Below are positions 35,301 to 45,600 of a stretch of DNA of 64,000 nucleotides, piece by piece. Position 1 is the stretch's first letter, and every line of letters starts with the position of its first letter. Both the position numbers and the translations under genes were made by a program. The notes below the pieces were generated by a model that was not told the DNA's origin, searched no databases, and worked only from the letters and a program-made list of their open reading frames with translations. The stretch comes from Pseudoscleropodium purum (lineage: Eukaryota; Streptophyta; Bryopsida; Hypnales; Brachytheciaceae), in the NCBI GenBank assembly GCA_963969395.1, contig OZ017797.1:1240001-1304000 (forward strand). Direction: 5' to 3'.

Positions 35301-35640
35301 CAACCGCGCACGCTCAAGGTCGAGTTTCTAAAAGGGGGTGCAACAGTGAAAGCTCCTCCTTTTATAGTCCCTGGACCCTTTTCGGTTTGTCATCATGAAT
35401 CCGTTTTACCATCATAATCCGGTTCATCATCATAATCCGGTCCTAGACCTAATCCGTGTTGCATTCCGTTTCCGTCATTAGTTACTTCTGACCGGATTAG
35501 ATCCAAGAGGCCCACTACTTCACATTCCGTGCTAATTTTGAGTTTTCCTTCTCCACCTTATCGGATCCGGTTCCCTAATGACTAGTTTCCGTTCCTATTT
35601 TGGTGTATACTAAAAAAAATCAAAATTTTAAGCTGCGACA
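32343..35640 (-). mobile_element. 3.28-kb TGTCGCAGC element, copy E (complete), nested in D
   Basis: Ends TGTCGCAGCACAGGG/AAGCTGCGACA with the perfect duplication AGACC (32338-32342 and 35641-35645). It is 3298 bp long, antisense to D, and almost identical to D, sharing subfamily markers such as the GGGAACCGGATCCGATAAGG stretch at its promoter end. Confidence 0.93.
33526..35184 (-). pseudogene. Element-encoded coiled-coil protein of copy E, three TAGs
   Basis: 1659-nt frame from MPPLRRSRPAS with TAG at 34936-34938 (Trp in D and F), 34105-34107 and 33877-33879 (both Gln in F). The two Gln sites are also TAG in copy D. No indel and no TAA or TGA was found. Confidence 0.8.
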
Positions 35641-36528
35641 AGACCGTTTCCGGGGGAGACCCGGAAATGCAAGATCCGTTCAACGGTCTTATCAACGTCC
35701 TGTGCAACATCAGGGCGGATTGGGAGGTCAAGCACAGGACGCTTGCGGCGATCGGAAAGTTGGTAGGTGCGCCACCGGACAGCAAGTTGGCGGAAAAGGT
35801 GGCGGAGTGCATCACCAATCCGGAAGATACCCGGAAACAAGAAGCAGAGATCCGCCGGTTGTAGGAGGAGGTGGATAACCTGAAGGCAACTCTTTTTGCC
35901 TATCGGGAAGACGTGACGGCCACCCGAGAGATGGCGAAGGAAACTCGGAAGATAGCCGAGCGAATCAAGGCGACCCTTGGAGAAACCAGAACGGCCGCCG
36001 CCAAAGCGAAGCTCTTCGACGAGAAGATCCACGAAGAGAAGAAACTATCCGGTTCCCGGATGGTCCGGATTCTCGCGGACTTCGCTGAGTAGGTGGAGAC
36101 GGCAATGGTGGAGGGGCGGAAGGCTGCGGACCGGATTGAGGATAGCAGCCGGAAGCTGACTAGAGCGACGTCCTCCAAGGGCATACATCTTTCGGACATC
36201 TCGCTACCGGATATCTTTCCGGACGCAACCATTCCGAAGGATAGGTGTCGCAGCTTAGAATTTTGATTTTCTTAGTATACACCAAAATAGGAACGGAAAC
36301 TAGTCATTAGCAAACCGGATCCGATTAGGTGGGAAAGGAAAACTCAGAATTAGCACGGAACGTGAAGTAGTGGGCTTCTTAGATCCAATCCGGTCAGGAG
36401 TAAGTAACGACGGAAACGGAATGCAACACGGATTAGGTCTAGGACCGGATGATGATGATGAACCGGATTATGATGGTAAACCGGATTCATGATGACAAAC
36501 CGGAAATGGTCCAGGGACTATAAAAGGA

Positions 36529-36537
36529 GGAGCTTTC
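36529..36537 (+). promoter_or_regulatory. TATA box of the element gene (copy F)
   Basis: TATAAAAGG stands 150 bp before the ATG and is conserved in D, E and G (B and C have TATATAG). CCAGGGAC precedes it, and a transcript start would be expected near GCTTTCACTGTTGC about 25 bp downstream. Confidence 0.65.
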
Positions 36538-36678
36538 ACTGTTGCACCCCCTTTTAGAAACTCGACCTTGAGCGTGCGCGGTTGAGTTTTTGTCTGTTCT
36601 GCTTCCGGTTGAGATCGGAGAGAGGAAGTGAGGAACGGGACGTGCGGCTAGGAGAGAGTGAGGTAGATGTGAGTGGGA

Positions 36679-38337
36679 ATGCCTCAGCTACGTAGGTCGA
36701 GGCAAGCGAGTCCCTCTGGAGGCGAGGTGAAGCTCCGGAAAGTCATTCCGGTTATTCCCTCCACAGAGCCGGAAAAGGCTGAACTCATGGATGATCTCAG
36801 ATCCATGGGTTGCGTAGGGTTTGCCGAGAAACCTTGGGGTTTTAGGGAGGAGAGAATGGTCAAGGAGCTCCTCGGAAAGCTGTCCAACCAGTTTGACAAC
36901 ACCGTGAGGGGAGCTCCCGTCAGCTGGAACGAGGGGATGTGGAGAGCGGTTTACGGTTTCCGGGCAGGAGGTTTGGGAATGGCGAGCCGGAAGGATGAGT
37001 TTGTCCGAGGGAAGTTCAAGGGAGCCGTCAACCCGAAGGACGGATACGCGGTCGAGGATTGCTTGGATGACCGACACCGTCGGCTCCTACAATTCCTGGT
37101 TCCGGTTCTTCACCCGGAGAAGCCGACCAGGGTGACGATCACCCTCGGCAACACCATTTTCGGTGCCCTCAGTGGTACCCGGAAAGTGGACTGGGCACGG
37201 ATCATTTCCGATCTCGTGGCCCAGCTTGTTAGTAGGGTTGGGAAGAAAAGGGCCACTCCAGTGTGCCCTTACCTCTTCCACCTCTATCGGGAGAACCAAG
37301 TCCTCACCAACATAGAGGAGAAGGCATGGAAGACGCAGGAAGTGCTGCTGAAGTATGGGGAGTCGGAGACGGATGACGAAGCGGAATCCGATTCCGAGTC
37401 AGACCGGGAGTCCAGCGAGGAAGAGGAGGAGTTGATGCCGCCGATCAAGCGACAGAAGCTGACGCCTCCACACAAGCGCGGGACGCCTCCCGGTCAAGAC
37501 AAACCGGCCCCGGAAGAGAAACCGGAAGCCGAGAAGACCAATTCCGGGGGAGATCCGGATATGCAAGATCCGTTCAACGGTCTGATCAACGTCCTCTGCA
37601 ACATCAGGGCGGATTGGGAGGTCAAGCACAAGACGCTTGCGGCAATCGGCAAGTTGGTGGGTGCTGCACCGGACAGCAACTTGGCGGAACAAGTGGCGCA
37701 ATGCATCACGAATCCGGAAGAGACCCGGAAGCAGGAAGCAGAGATCCGCCGGTTGCAGGAGGAGGTAGATAGACTGAAGGCAACACTTTTCGCCTATCAG
37801 GAAGACGTGACTGCCGCTCGGGAGATGGCAGAGGAGACTCGGAAGGTGGCCGAGCAGATCAAGGCGGTCCTGGGAGAGACCGGAACGGCAGCGGCCAAGG
37901 CGAAGCTCTTCGACGAGAAGATCCACGAAGAGAAGAAACTATCCGGTTCCCGGATGGTCCGGATTCTCGCGGACTTCGCCGAGCAGGTGGAGACGGCAAT
38001 GGTGGAGGGGCGGAAGGCTGCGGACCGGATCGAGGAGAGCAGCCGGAAGCTGACGGGAGCGACGTGCGACAAAGGTATTCACCTTTCGGACATCTCTCTA
38101 CCGGACCTCTTTCCGGATGCAACTATGGCGAAGGACAGGAAGGATTGGACTCCTGAGTCCAAAAAGTCTGCACGGACTGGGACTCCGGGCTCGAGACCGG
38201 ATATTACCATCGACTTGGAGTCTCCACCCGGACCGAATCCTGCGGAGGGGGAACGGGTCCGGAATTTGAGTGAAGTTTTCGAGGAGCTAGTCCCGGAGGT
38301 CGGAAGCCCGACGATAGGATCTAGAGTTGTAGGGTAG
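36679..38337 (+). CDS. Element-encoded protein with putative-transposon-protein-like region and coiled coil, 552 aa, intact
   Basis: This is the only uninterrupted copy of the family's gene. The start is the ATG at 36679 (MPQLRRSRQAS); a GTG two codons earlier is in frame. Order: basic N-terminus (1-35); conserved block with GFAEKPWGFREERM and LSNQFDNTVRG (45-85); FRAGGLGM and GKFKGAVNPKDGY (95-125); LGNTIFGALSGTRKVDW then ARIISDLV and CPYLFHLYRENQVL (about 155-215), resembling in layout a domain found in plant ORFs called putative plant transposon protein; an acidic Ser/Asp/Glu tract (230-260); a long coiled coil rich in Glu, Lys and Ala (about 350-460); and a Pro/Ser-rich tail. No zinc knuckle, protease, polymerase, DDE motif or helicase is seen. 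A Gag-like or DNA-binding structural role is an inference; the true function is unknown. Confidence 0.7.
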   Translation: MPQLRRSRQASPSGGEVKLRKVIPVIPSTEPEKAELMDDLRSMGCVGFAEKPWGFREERMVKELLGKLSNQFDNTVRGAPVSWNEGMWRAVYGFRAGGLGMASRKDEFVRGKFKGAVNPKDGYAVEDCLDDRHRRLLQFLVPVLHPEKPTRVTITLGNTIFGALSGTRKVDWARIISDLVAQLVSRVGKKRATPVCPYLFHLYRENQVLTNIEEKAWKTQEVLLKYGESETDDEAESDSESDRESSEEEEELMPPIKRQKLTPPHKRGTPPGQDKPAPEEKPEAEKTNSGGDPDMQDPFNGLINVLCNIRADWEVKHKTLAAIGKLVGAAPDSNLAEQVAQCITNPEETRKQEAEIRRLQEEVDRLKATLFAYQEDVTAAREMAEETRKVAEQIKAVLGETGTAAAKAKLFDEKIHEEKKLSGSRMVRILADFAEQVETAMVEGRKAADRIEESSRKLTGATCDKGIHLSDISLPDLFPDATMAKDRKDWTPESKKSARTGTPGSRPDITIDLESPPGPNPAEGERVRNLSEVFEELVPEVGSPTIGSRVVG

Positions 38338-39385
38338 ATAGGATTTTAATTTCAGTTAGGAGTAGGAGCGGATCCGGATCCGGATCCGGCTCAATAGTAT
38401 TAGGTTAGACCGGAAGTTAGATTTAGGTGGCGGCGGACCCCCACGGGTTTTCCGCTCCTTTTTGTGCTTTTAGGGTTTTGACCCTTTGTATATAAATCGG
38501 TTCCTGAGATGGGAATTGGGAGTTGTTCATTTTGCAAACTTCTTGTACCTTTCTATTCTCTTCGTTGTGTATCTCTCTCCAGCGCGACAGGATTGTATGA
38601 TGTGGAGTTAGGATAGTACGAGTTAGTTTGTAAGTGATTTCTCCCCTTGGTGTTTATTTTCCGATCCAAGGTGCATGTGAGTAGGTACCGAAGAGTTGGG
38701 AGTGAACTTAGTTCCTCAGCACGTCTAGAGTTTGAGATTCCGGGTGAGAAAGCCGTTGTTAGGCTAGGCGGGTAGGGAGGGATTCCTTAGCTGCGCTAGA
38801 ACTCCCGGGTGGGAAATCCGGTCGAGTGTCCGATCTCCTGTGAGGTCTCACCACCTGTATGGGTAACGGAAGAACTTTAGTTGATGTTGGAACGGACGGG
38901 TGCACTTGTAACCACCTGTCTTCGCACGGATCGGAAGTAGCATCAAGGTCGTTGTAGTACGAGAGGGTCGAGTGTGGGGTCTTTGTGTGACCTACGACCC
39001 GGATTGCTATCTGGGTTGTTGTGAAGGACCAAACCGGATCCGGATTAGCTTAGGAGTTTAGGAAGTAGGACAGTGGGTCTTCAGCCACTATAAGTCACGG
39101 AAGGAGTGGTGGGCCTACCACTCTCAAAATTAAGCGGCGACCCCTCTGATGGTGAAACAGAGGCAAAACCAAACCGGATAGGATTACGAGTACAGGATGA
39201 CCATTCCGACCGGATTGGTCAGGACGGATTTCCAGGATCGGAAGTTGTGAGATCCTGGGATTTCGGTATTTGTACGAACCGGATAGTTAGTAGGACCGGA
39301 AGCACGGAGAAATCCGGTCTATAGTTATCCGGTGTGGTGGTATTTCTGGTTCTAGATCTAGGACCGGAAAGTAAGATTGGGATAC

Positions 39386-39454
39386 TGACTGAGCTTAACT
39401 GCTTAATAGAGCTAGATACTTCACAGGATCTCGTGGGTTCGATCTTTAGAGTCA
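39386..39454 (+). other. tRNA-like sequence near the 3' end of the element (copy F)
   Basis: A 69-nt segment can fold like a degenerate tRNA. TGACT pairs with AGTCA at the ends, AGCT (39392-39395) with AGCT (39410-39413) as a D arm, AGAT (39414) with ATCT (39428) as an anticodon arm, and GGTTCGATC (39436-39444) matches the polymerase III B box and T loop. The anticodon arm has one nucleotide too many and the T stem relies on G-T pairs. The segment is conserved in copies B, C, D, E and G. A true tRNA gene is unlikely; a tRNA-derived promoter, primer or recognition structure is possible. Confidence 0.5.
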
Positions 39455-40453
39455 CTTAGTTATACTCTAGAGCGATTTTTGTGAGTATAATGGGGAATTG
39501 ACCTGCCCTGTGCTGCGACAATAGGAAGGATTGGATTCCGGAGTCCAAGAAGTCTGCACGGACTGGGACTCCGGGCACGAGACCGGATATCACCATCGAC
39601 CTGGAGTCTCCACCCGTATCTAATCTTGCGGAGGGGGAACGGGTCCGGAATTTGAGTGAAGTCTTTGAGGAGCTAGTCCCGGAGATCGGAAGCCCGACAA
39701 TAGGATCTAGAGTTGTAGGGTAGATAGGATTTTGGATTTCAGTTAGGAGTAGGAGCGGATTTGGATCCGGATCCGGCTCAACAGTATTAGGTTAGACCGG
39801 AAGTTAGATTAGGATTGTAGCGGACCCCCACGGGTTTTCCGCTCCTTTTTGTGCTTTTAGGGTTTTTACCCTTTGTATATAAATCGGTTCCTGAGATGGG
39901 AACTGGGAGTCTTCATTTTGCAAATTTCTTGTACCTTTCTATTCTCCTCATTGTGTGTCTCTCTCCAGCGCGACACGATTGTATGATGTGGAGTTAGGAT
40001 AGTACGAGTTGGTTTGCGAGTGATTTCTCCCCTTGGTGTTTCTTTTCCGATCCAAGGTGCATATGAGTAGGTATCGAAGAGTTGGGAGTGAACTTAGTTC
40101 CTCAGCACGTCTAGAGTTTGAGATTCTGAGTGAGAAAGCCGTTGTTAGGCTAGGCGGGTAGGGAGGGATTCCTTAGCTGCGCTAGAACTCCCGGGTGGGA
40201 AATCCGGTCGAGTGTCCGATCTCCTGTGAGGTCTCACCACCCGTAGGGGTAACGGAAGAACTTTAGTTGATGTTGGAACGGACGGGTGCACTTGTAACCA
40301 CCTGTCTTCGCACGGATCGGAAGTAGCATCAAGGTCGTTGTAGTACGAGAGGGTCGAGTGTGGGGTCTTTGTGTGACCTACAACCCGGATTGCTATCTGG
40401 GTTGTTGTGAAGGACCAAACCGGATCCGGATTAGCTTAGGCGTTTAGAAAGTA

Positions 40454-42694
40454 TGTCGCAGCACAGGGCAGGTCAATTCCCCATTATACTCACAAAAATC
40501 GCTCTAAAGTATAACTAAGTGACTCTAAAGATCGAACCCACGAGATCCTGTGAAGTATCTAGCTCTATTAAGCAGTTAAGCTAAGTCAGTATCCCAATCT
40601 TACTTTCCGGTCCTAGATCTAGAACCAGAAATACTACCACACCGGATAACTACAGACCGGATTACTCCTTCTTCCGGTCCTACTAACTATTCAGTCCGTA
40701 CAAATACCCAAATCCCAAGATCTCACAACTTCCGATCCTGGAAATCCGTCCTGACCAATCCGGTCGGGATGGTCATCCTGTACTCGTAATCCTATCCGGT
40801 TTGGTTTTGCCTCTGTTTCACCATCAGAGGGGTCGCCGCTTAATTTTGAGAGTGGTAGGCCCACCACTCCTTCCGTGACTTATAGTGGCTGAAGACCCAC
40901 TGTCCTACCTTCTAGACTCCTAAGCTAATCCGGATCCGGTTTGGTCCTTCACAACAACCCAGATAGCAATCCGGGTCGTAGGTCACACAAAGACCCCACA
41001 CTCGATCCTCTCGTACTACAACGACCTTGATGCTACTTCCGATCCGTGCGAAGACAGGTGGTTACAAGTGCACCCGTCCGTTCCAACATCAACTAAAGTT
41101 CTTCCGTTACCCATACGGGTGGTGAGACCTCACAGGAGATCGGACACTCGACCGGATTTCCCACCCGGGAGTTCTAGCGCAGCTAAGGAATCCCTCCCTA
41201 CCCGCCTAGCCTAACAACGGCTTTCTCACCCGGAATCTCAAACTCTAGACGTGCTGAGGAACTAAGTTCACTCCCAACTCTTCGGTACCTACTCACATGC
41301 ACCTTGGATCGGAAAATAAACACCAAGGGGAGAAATCACTTACAAACTAACTCGTACTATCCTAACTCCACATCATACAATCCTGTCGCGCTGGAGAGAG
41401 ATACACAACGAAGAGAATAGAAAGGTACAAGAAGTTTGCAAAATGAACAACTCCCAATTCCCATCTCAGGAACCGATTTATATACAAAGGGTCAAAACCC
41501 TAAAAGCACAAAAAGGAGCGGAAAACCCGTGGGGGTCCGCCGCCACCTAAATCTAACTTCCGGTCTAACCTAATACTATTGAGCCGGATCCGGATCCGGA
41601 TCCGCTCCTACTCCTAACTGAAATTAAAATCCTATCTACCCTACAACTCTAGATCCTATCGTCGGGCTTCCGACCTCCGGGACTAGCTCCTCGAAAACTT
41701 CACTCAAATTCCGGACCCGTTCCCCCTCCGCAGGATTCGGTCCGGGTGGAGACTCCAAGTCGATGGTAATATCCGGTCTCGAGCCCGGAGTCCCAGTCCG
41801 TGCAGACTTTTTGGACTCAGGAGTCCAATCCTTCCTGTCCTTCGCCATAGTTGCATCCGGAAAGAGGTCCGGTAGAGAGATGTCCGAAAGGTGAATACCT
41901 TTGTCGCACGTCGCTCCCGTCAGCTTCCGGCTGCTCTCCTCGATCCGGTCCGCTGCCTTCCGCCCCTCCACCATTGCCTCGTTCCAGCTGACGGGAGCTC
42001 CCCTCACGGTGTTGTCAAACTGGTTGGACAACTTTCCGAGGAGCTCCTTGACCATTCTCTCCTCCCTAAAACCCCAAGGTTTCTCGGCAAACCCTACGCA
42101 ACCCATGGATCTGAGATCATCCATGAGTTCAGCCTTTTCCGGCTCTGTGGAGGGAATAACCGGAATGACTTTTCGGAGCTTCACCTCGCCTCCAGAGGGA
42201 CTCGCTTGCCTCGACCTACGTAGCTGAGGCATTCCCACTCACATCTACCTCACTCTCTCCTAGCCGCACGTCCCGTTCCTCACTTCCTCTCTCCGATCTC
42301 AACCGGAAGCAGAACAGACAAAACACAAACGCACAGACGCACAAACGACAAAAACTCAACCGCGCACGCTCAAGGTCGAGTTTCTAAAAGGGGGTGCAAC
42401 AGTGAAAGCTCCTCCTTTTATAGTCCCTGGACCCTTTCCGGTTTGTCATCATGAATCCGGTTTACCATCATAATCCGGTTCATCATCATCATCCGTTCCT
42501 AGACCTAATCCGGGTTACATTCCGTTTCCGTCGTTAGTTACTCCTGACCGGATTAGATCCAAGAGGCCCACTACTTCACTTCCGTGCTAATTCTGAGTTT
42601 TCATTCCCCACCTAATCGGATGTGGTTAGCTAATGACTAGTTTCCGTTCCTATTTGGGTGTATACTAAGAAAATCAAAATTCTAAGCTGCGACA
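40454..42694 (-). mobile_element. 3.28-kb TGTCGCAGC element, copy G, internal deletion derivative, nested in D
   Basis: Both terminal sequences are intact, with the perfect duplication AAGTA (40449-40453 and 42695-42699). The length is 2241 bp because about 1.06 kb of the gene is missing. The rest is nearly identical to copy F, so it is young. Confidence 0.93.
41636..42232 (-). pseudogene. Deleted form of the element protein (copy G), 198 aa in frame
   Basis: The ATG is at 42232 (MPQLRRSRQAS). The first 83 codons, to PVSWNEA, are fused in frame to MVEGRKAADRIEESSRK, so the central domain and most of the coiled coil are lost. The junction has about 2 bp of microhomology (GG). The frame remains open to the normal stop. 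Confidence 0.8.
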
Positions 42695-45600
42695 AAGTAG
42701 GACAATGGGTCTTCAGCCACTATAAGTCACGGAAGGAGTGGTGGGCCTACCACTCTCAAATGTAAGCGGCGACCCCTCTGATGGTGAAACAGAGGCAAAA
42801 CCAAACCGGATAGGATTACGGATACAGGATGACCATCCTGACCGGATTGGTCAGGAAGGATTTCCAAGATCGGAAGTTGTGAGATCCTAGGATTTGGGTA
42901 ATTGTATGGACCGGATAGTAAGTAGGACCGGAAGAAGGAGTAATCCGGTCTGTAGTTATCCGGTGTGGTGGTATTTCTGGTTCTAGATCTAGGACCGGAA
43001 AGTAAGATTGGGATACTGACTGAGCTTAACTACTTAATAGAGCTAGATACTTCACAGGATCTCGTGGGTTCGATCTTTAGAGTCACTTAGTTATACTCTA
43101 GAGCGATTTTTGTGAGTATAATGGGGAATTGACCTGCCCTGTGCTGCGACACCAATCCACATCTCTTCTAACCTCAGCCCCACTACTTTCTCCTGCAGCT
43201 CTCCGTTCAAAATCTTCATTATCGGAGTCATCTTCATTGTCGGAGTCATCTTCATTGTTGGAATCAAGTTTCGTTGTCTCCTTCAAGTCTTCTCTCGAAG
43301 TAGGTTTACTCCCTTTTTTCGAATTTAATTTTTCTTTTTTTACTTTGACAGAACGATTAAAGGCTTTTTGAATAGGAACCTTTCTTTTCTTTCTATTTGA
43401 CAAAGTAGCAACATTTTCATCAAGAGGGGTCCTATTCTTTACTGGAGAGATAGCAAAAGGTTGAATTTCTCTTTTCGCTTTCACGTTACTCGATTCTTGA
43501 ACCATCAATCTCGATGTAGGGTCGACATATCCATGAACGGTTATCTCCACTTTGGCTTTCTTTTGAAGTAATAGAGTGCCGTTTGTTGATTTGATCGGTT
43601 CTTGCGTCATTCCTTTTGCTAAAATGTGAGCACGCAAAGATGCCAATGGCATCCGATCACTATCCGTATCACTTAGGCTTGTAGGTGATGACGCTACTTT
43701 CCGTAGATTACCGCCTGTAGAAATTTCTTTGGAAATGTTCATTAGGCGTTTTCCATATCCAAAGCTCTGAGAATCATTCAATCGTGTGCTAACAGACTTC
43801 AACGGTATTGGTGGAAGAGCACTAGATCTTGATACTTCAAAAATTGACTTCATTGGCTCCTTTCCTTTATCACTCTTCACAATTGCCGAATTTGTGACTG
43901 CCATCCCAAGTGAATCATTATTTTTTTGTACCGCAATATTTGGTTCCCCCTCATCACCACTATTGTTGCCCACATCTTTTGAAACGTCCACCTCCATGAC
44001 CACATCTTCTCTTTTGTTGTTTCCTTGCACTACATTTAATGCCACAGATGGAGATTGAGAAATTAAAACTTCTTCATTTCTCCCATCATCACCAATAGCA
44101 TTCTCATTGATTTTCACCTCTTTGGCAATAGCGTTTGCCTTTTCCGATAGAATGTTTTTGCTATTCAAGAATCCCATTCCATTGCAATATACAGTTAAAG
44201 AAGGTAGATTCTCCTGTACCTCTACATTGTCCTCGTCTTCACAAAAGGTATATGCATCGTTTGCATTGTCGGGAACGACATCCTTGCGGTTTAGATGATA
44301 ATCATGCGTATCATTCACCAAATCGGGAAAGCCTTCCATAACGTCTTCATCTCCCCATGCTGTCGTACGATTGAAGTCATCTCCACCATCTACAGCTGAA
44401 AGGGCCCTTTCCAAATCCTTGTCATCATCGTCATCATCGTCTTCTAACGTCGGTCTATCTGAATCCTTTGATTCCATCAGATCCACATTATCATTATACC
44501 ATTTTTTTCATCTTTTTCCTTCGATGCGTTTAATACTTTGGAATTGGTATACACGTACACCAAATCCGCTGCTCTCTCCGGCTTCAATTTATTTCGAGAT
44601 TTGTTGTGAACAAAAAAATAGTTGCTCCAATTCTGTTCACATGAAGATGATGACACCGGTTGAGCCAATATCCTCTTCGCTAATAGAGCTATAAACTTGC
44701 CACATGCACCTTCAAAATCCCACCAAGCATATGCGGACAACATTTGATCTCCCGGATTCAACATATTGTGGAATGGAGGTTCCTTGTGTCGAAAAGCTAC
44801 AAATTCCTTCACCACTGCTGTATATTCATCCGGTTTACATATTCTCTCCAAAACTTTCTTACATCTTGACATTGCATCTGCATCATCCGCTAGCTCTTTG
44901 TCATGAAGAAGGTATGGATTCAAAAGAGCTGCGGCTGATTGGAGATCGTTGTCCACCATTCTTCTTCGAGTATAAAAAGACTGTACCAATGGAATTGCAA
45001 GTTCTTCTAGCAAACAAAATGGTGGACTTTGTAATCCGTTCACGTGCTTCTCTAACTTCCTCATCATATGCAACACCTTCCCCATGCATGGTGATTTTGA
45101 ATCCAAATCCCGAAGTGCACATATGATTGGTTCAACCATCTTCACATAATTGATGGACCGATTTCAAAAATGGTCATCAAGAACAATTTTCTTCACCGCT
45201 AAAGCCAAGTCTTTTGGTTGAACTTTAGCTCCACGTTTCTTCTTGAGAGTATGTACATACTCAACCCATTGCGGATCTACCACCGTTTGTTCCAATGCTC
45301 CTCTCAATTTTGTCAAATGCTTCATCATGATAAATTTAGAGGCGAACCTTGTATCCCCAGGCATCAAGAGACCAAGATTTGGCGAATACTTTCGCAATAG
45401 AGCTAGCGGCATATTTCTCTTCCTGATAAATTTAGCTACAAGAACTCCTTTATCCAATTTGGAAGCAATCCATTTCTGTGCAGCCCAATCCTTCAACAAC
45501 AAATTCAATGCATGTACCACGCACCCTTGGTAAAAAATATGAGGATATTTTGCAGATATTACATTCCATGCGGACGGATTCACGGGAGCATTATTCGTAG

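Larger units (their letters stand above)
36246..39520 (+). mobile_element. 3.28-kb TGTCGCAGC element, copy F (complete, intact ORF), nested in D
   Basis: Ends TGTCGCAGCTTAGAATTTTG/CCCTGTGCTGCGACA with the perfect duplication ATAGG (36241-36245 and 39521-39525). It is 3275 bp long. Layout in sense direction: 9-bp terminal repeat, CCGGA-rich upstream region, TATAAAAGG at 36529, ORF 36679-38337, a 3' region with a second TATATAAAT at 38489, and a tRNA-like sequence about 70 bp before the end. No direct terminal repeats exist, so it is not a classical LTR element, although TG..CA ends and a 5-bp duplication are what a retroviral-type integrase makes. It could be a non-autonomous element of a new type or a very long solo LTR with an internal gene. 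Confidence 0.93.
31482..39723 (+). pseudogene. Element-encoded coiled-coil protein of copy D, split and with two TAGs
   Basis: The segments are 31482-32342, 35646-36245 and 39526-39723. Their sum is 861+600+198 = 1659 nt, exactly the family length, so no indel has occurred. Two TAG codons, at 35862-35864 and 36090-36092, replace CAG codons of copy F in the coiled coil. Copies E and F now interrupt it. Confidence 0.8.
31045..43151 (+). mobile_element. 3.28-kb TGTCGCAGC element, copy D, host of three nested insertions
   Basis: It starts TGTCGCAGCTTAAAATTTTG and ends CCCTGTGCTGCGACA, with the perfect duplication CCAAT (31040-31044 and 43152-43156). It is split by E (32343-35640), F (36246-39520) and G (40454-42694). 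Its own parts are 31045-32342, 35646-36245, 39526-40453 and 42700-43151, which add up to 3278 bp, the family length. It is inserted three codons before the stop of the hAT transposase gene. Confidence 0.93.

Noticed and set aside
39386..39454. Functional tRNA gene
   Set aside because: The anticodon arm has an extra base, the T stem is weak, the D arm is minimal, and the sequence is repeated in every element copy.
36246..39520. Classical LTR retrotransposon
   Set aside because: The first and last several hundred bp of the unit are not direct repeats, and no primer-binding site, polypurine tract, protease, reverse transcriptase or integrase is present. The solo-LTR alternative is kept open in the findings.
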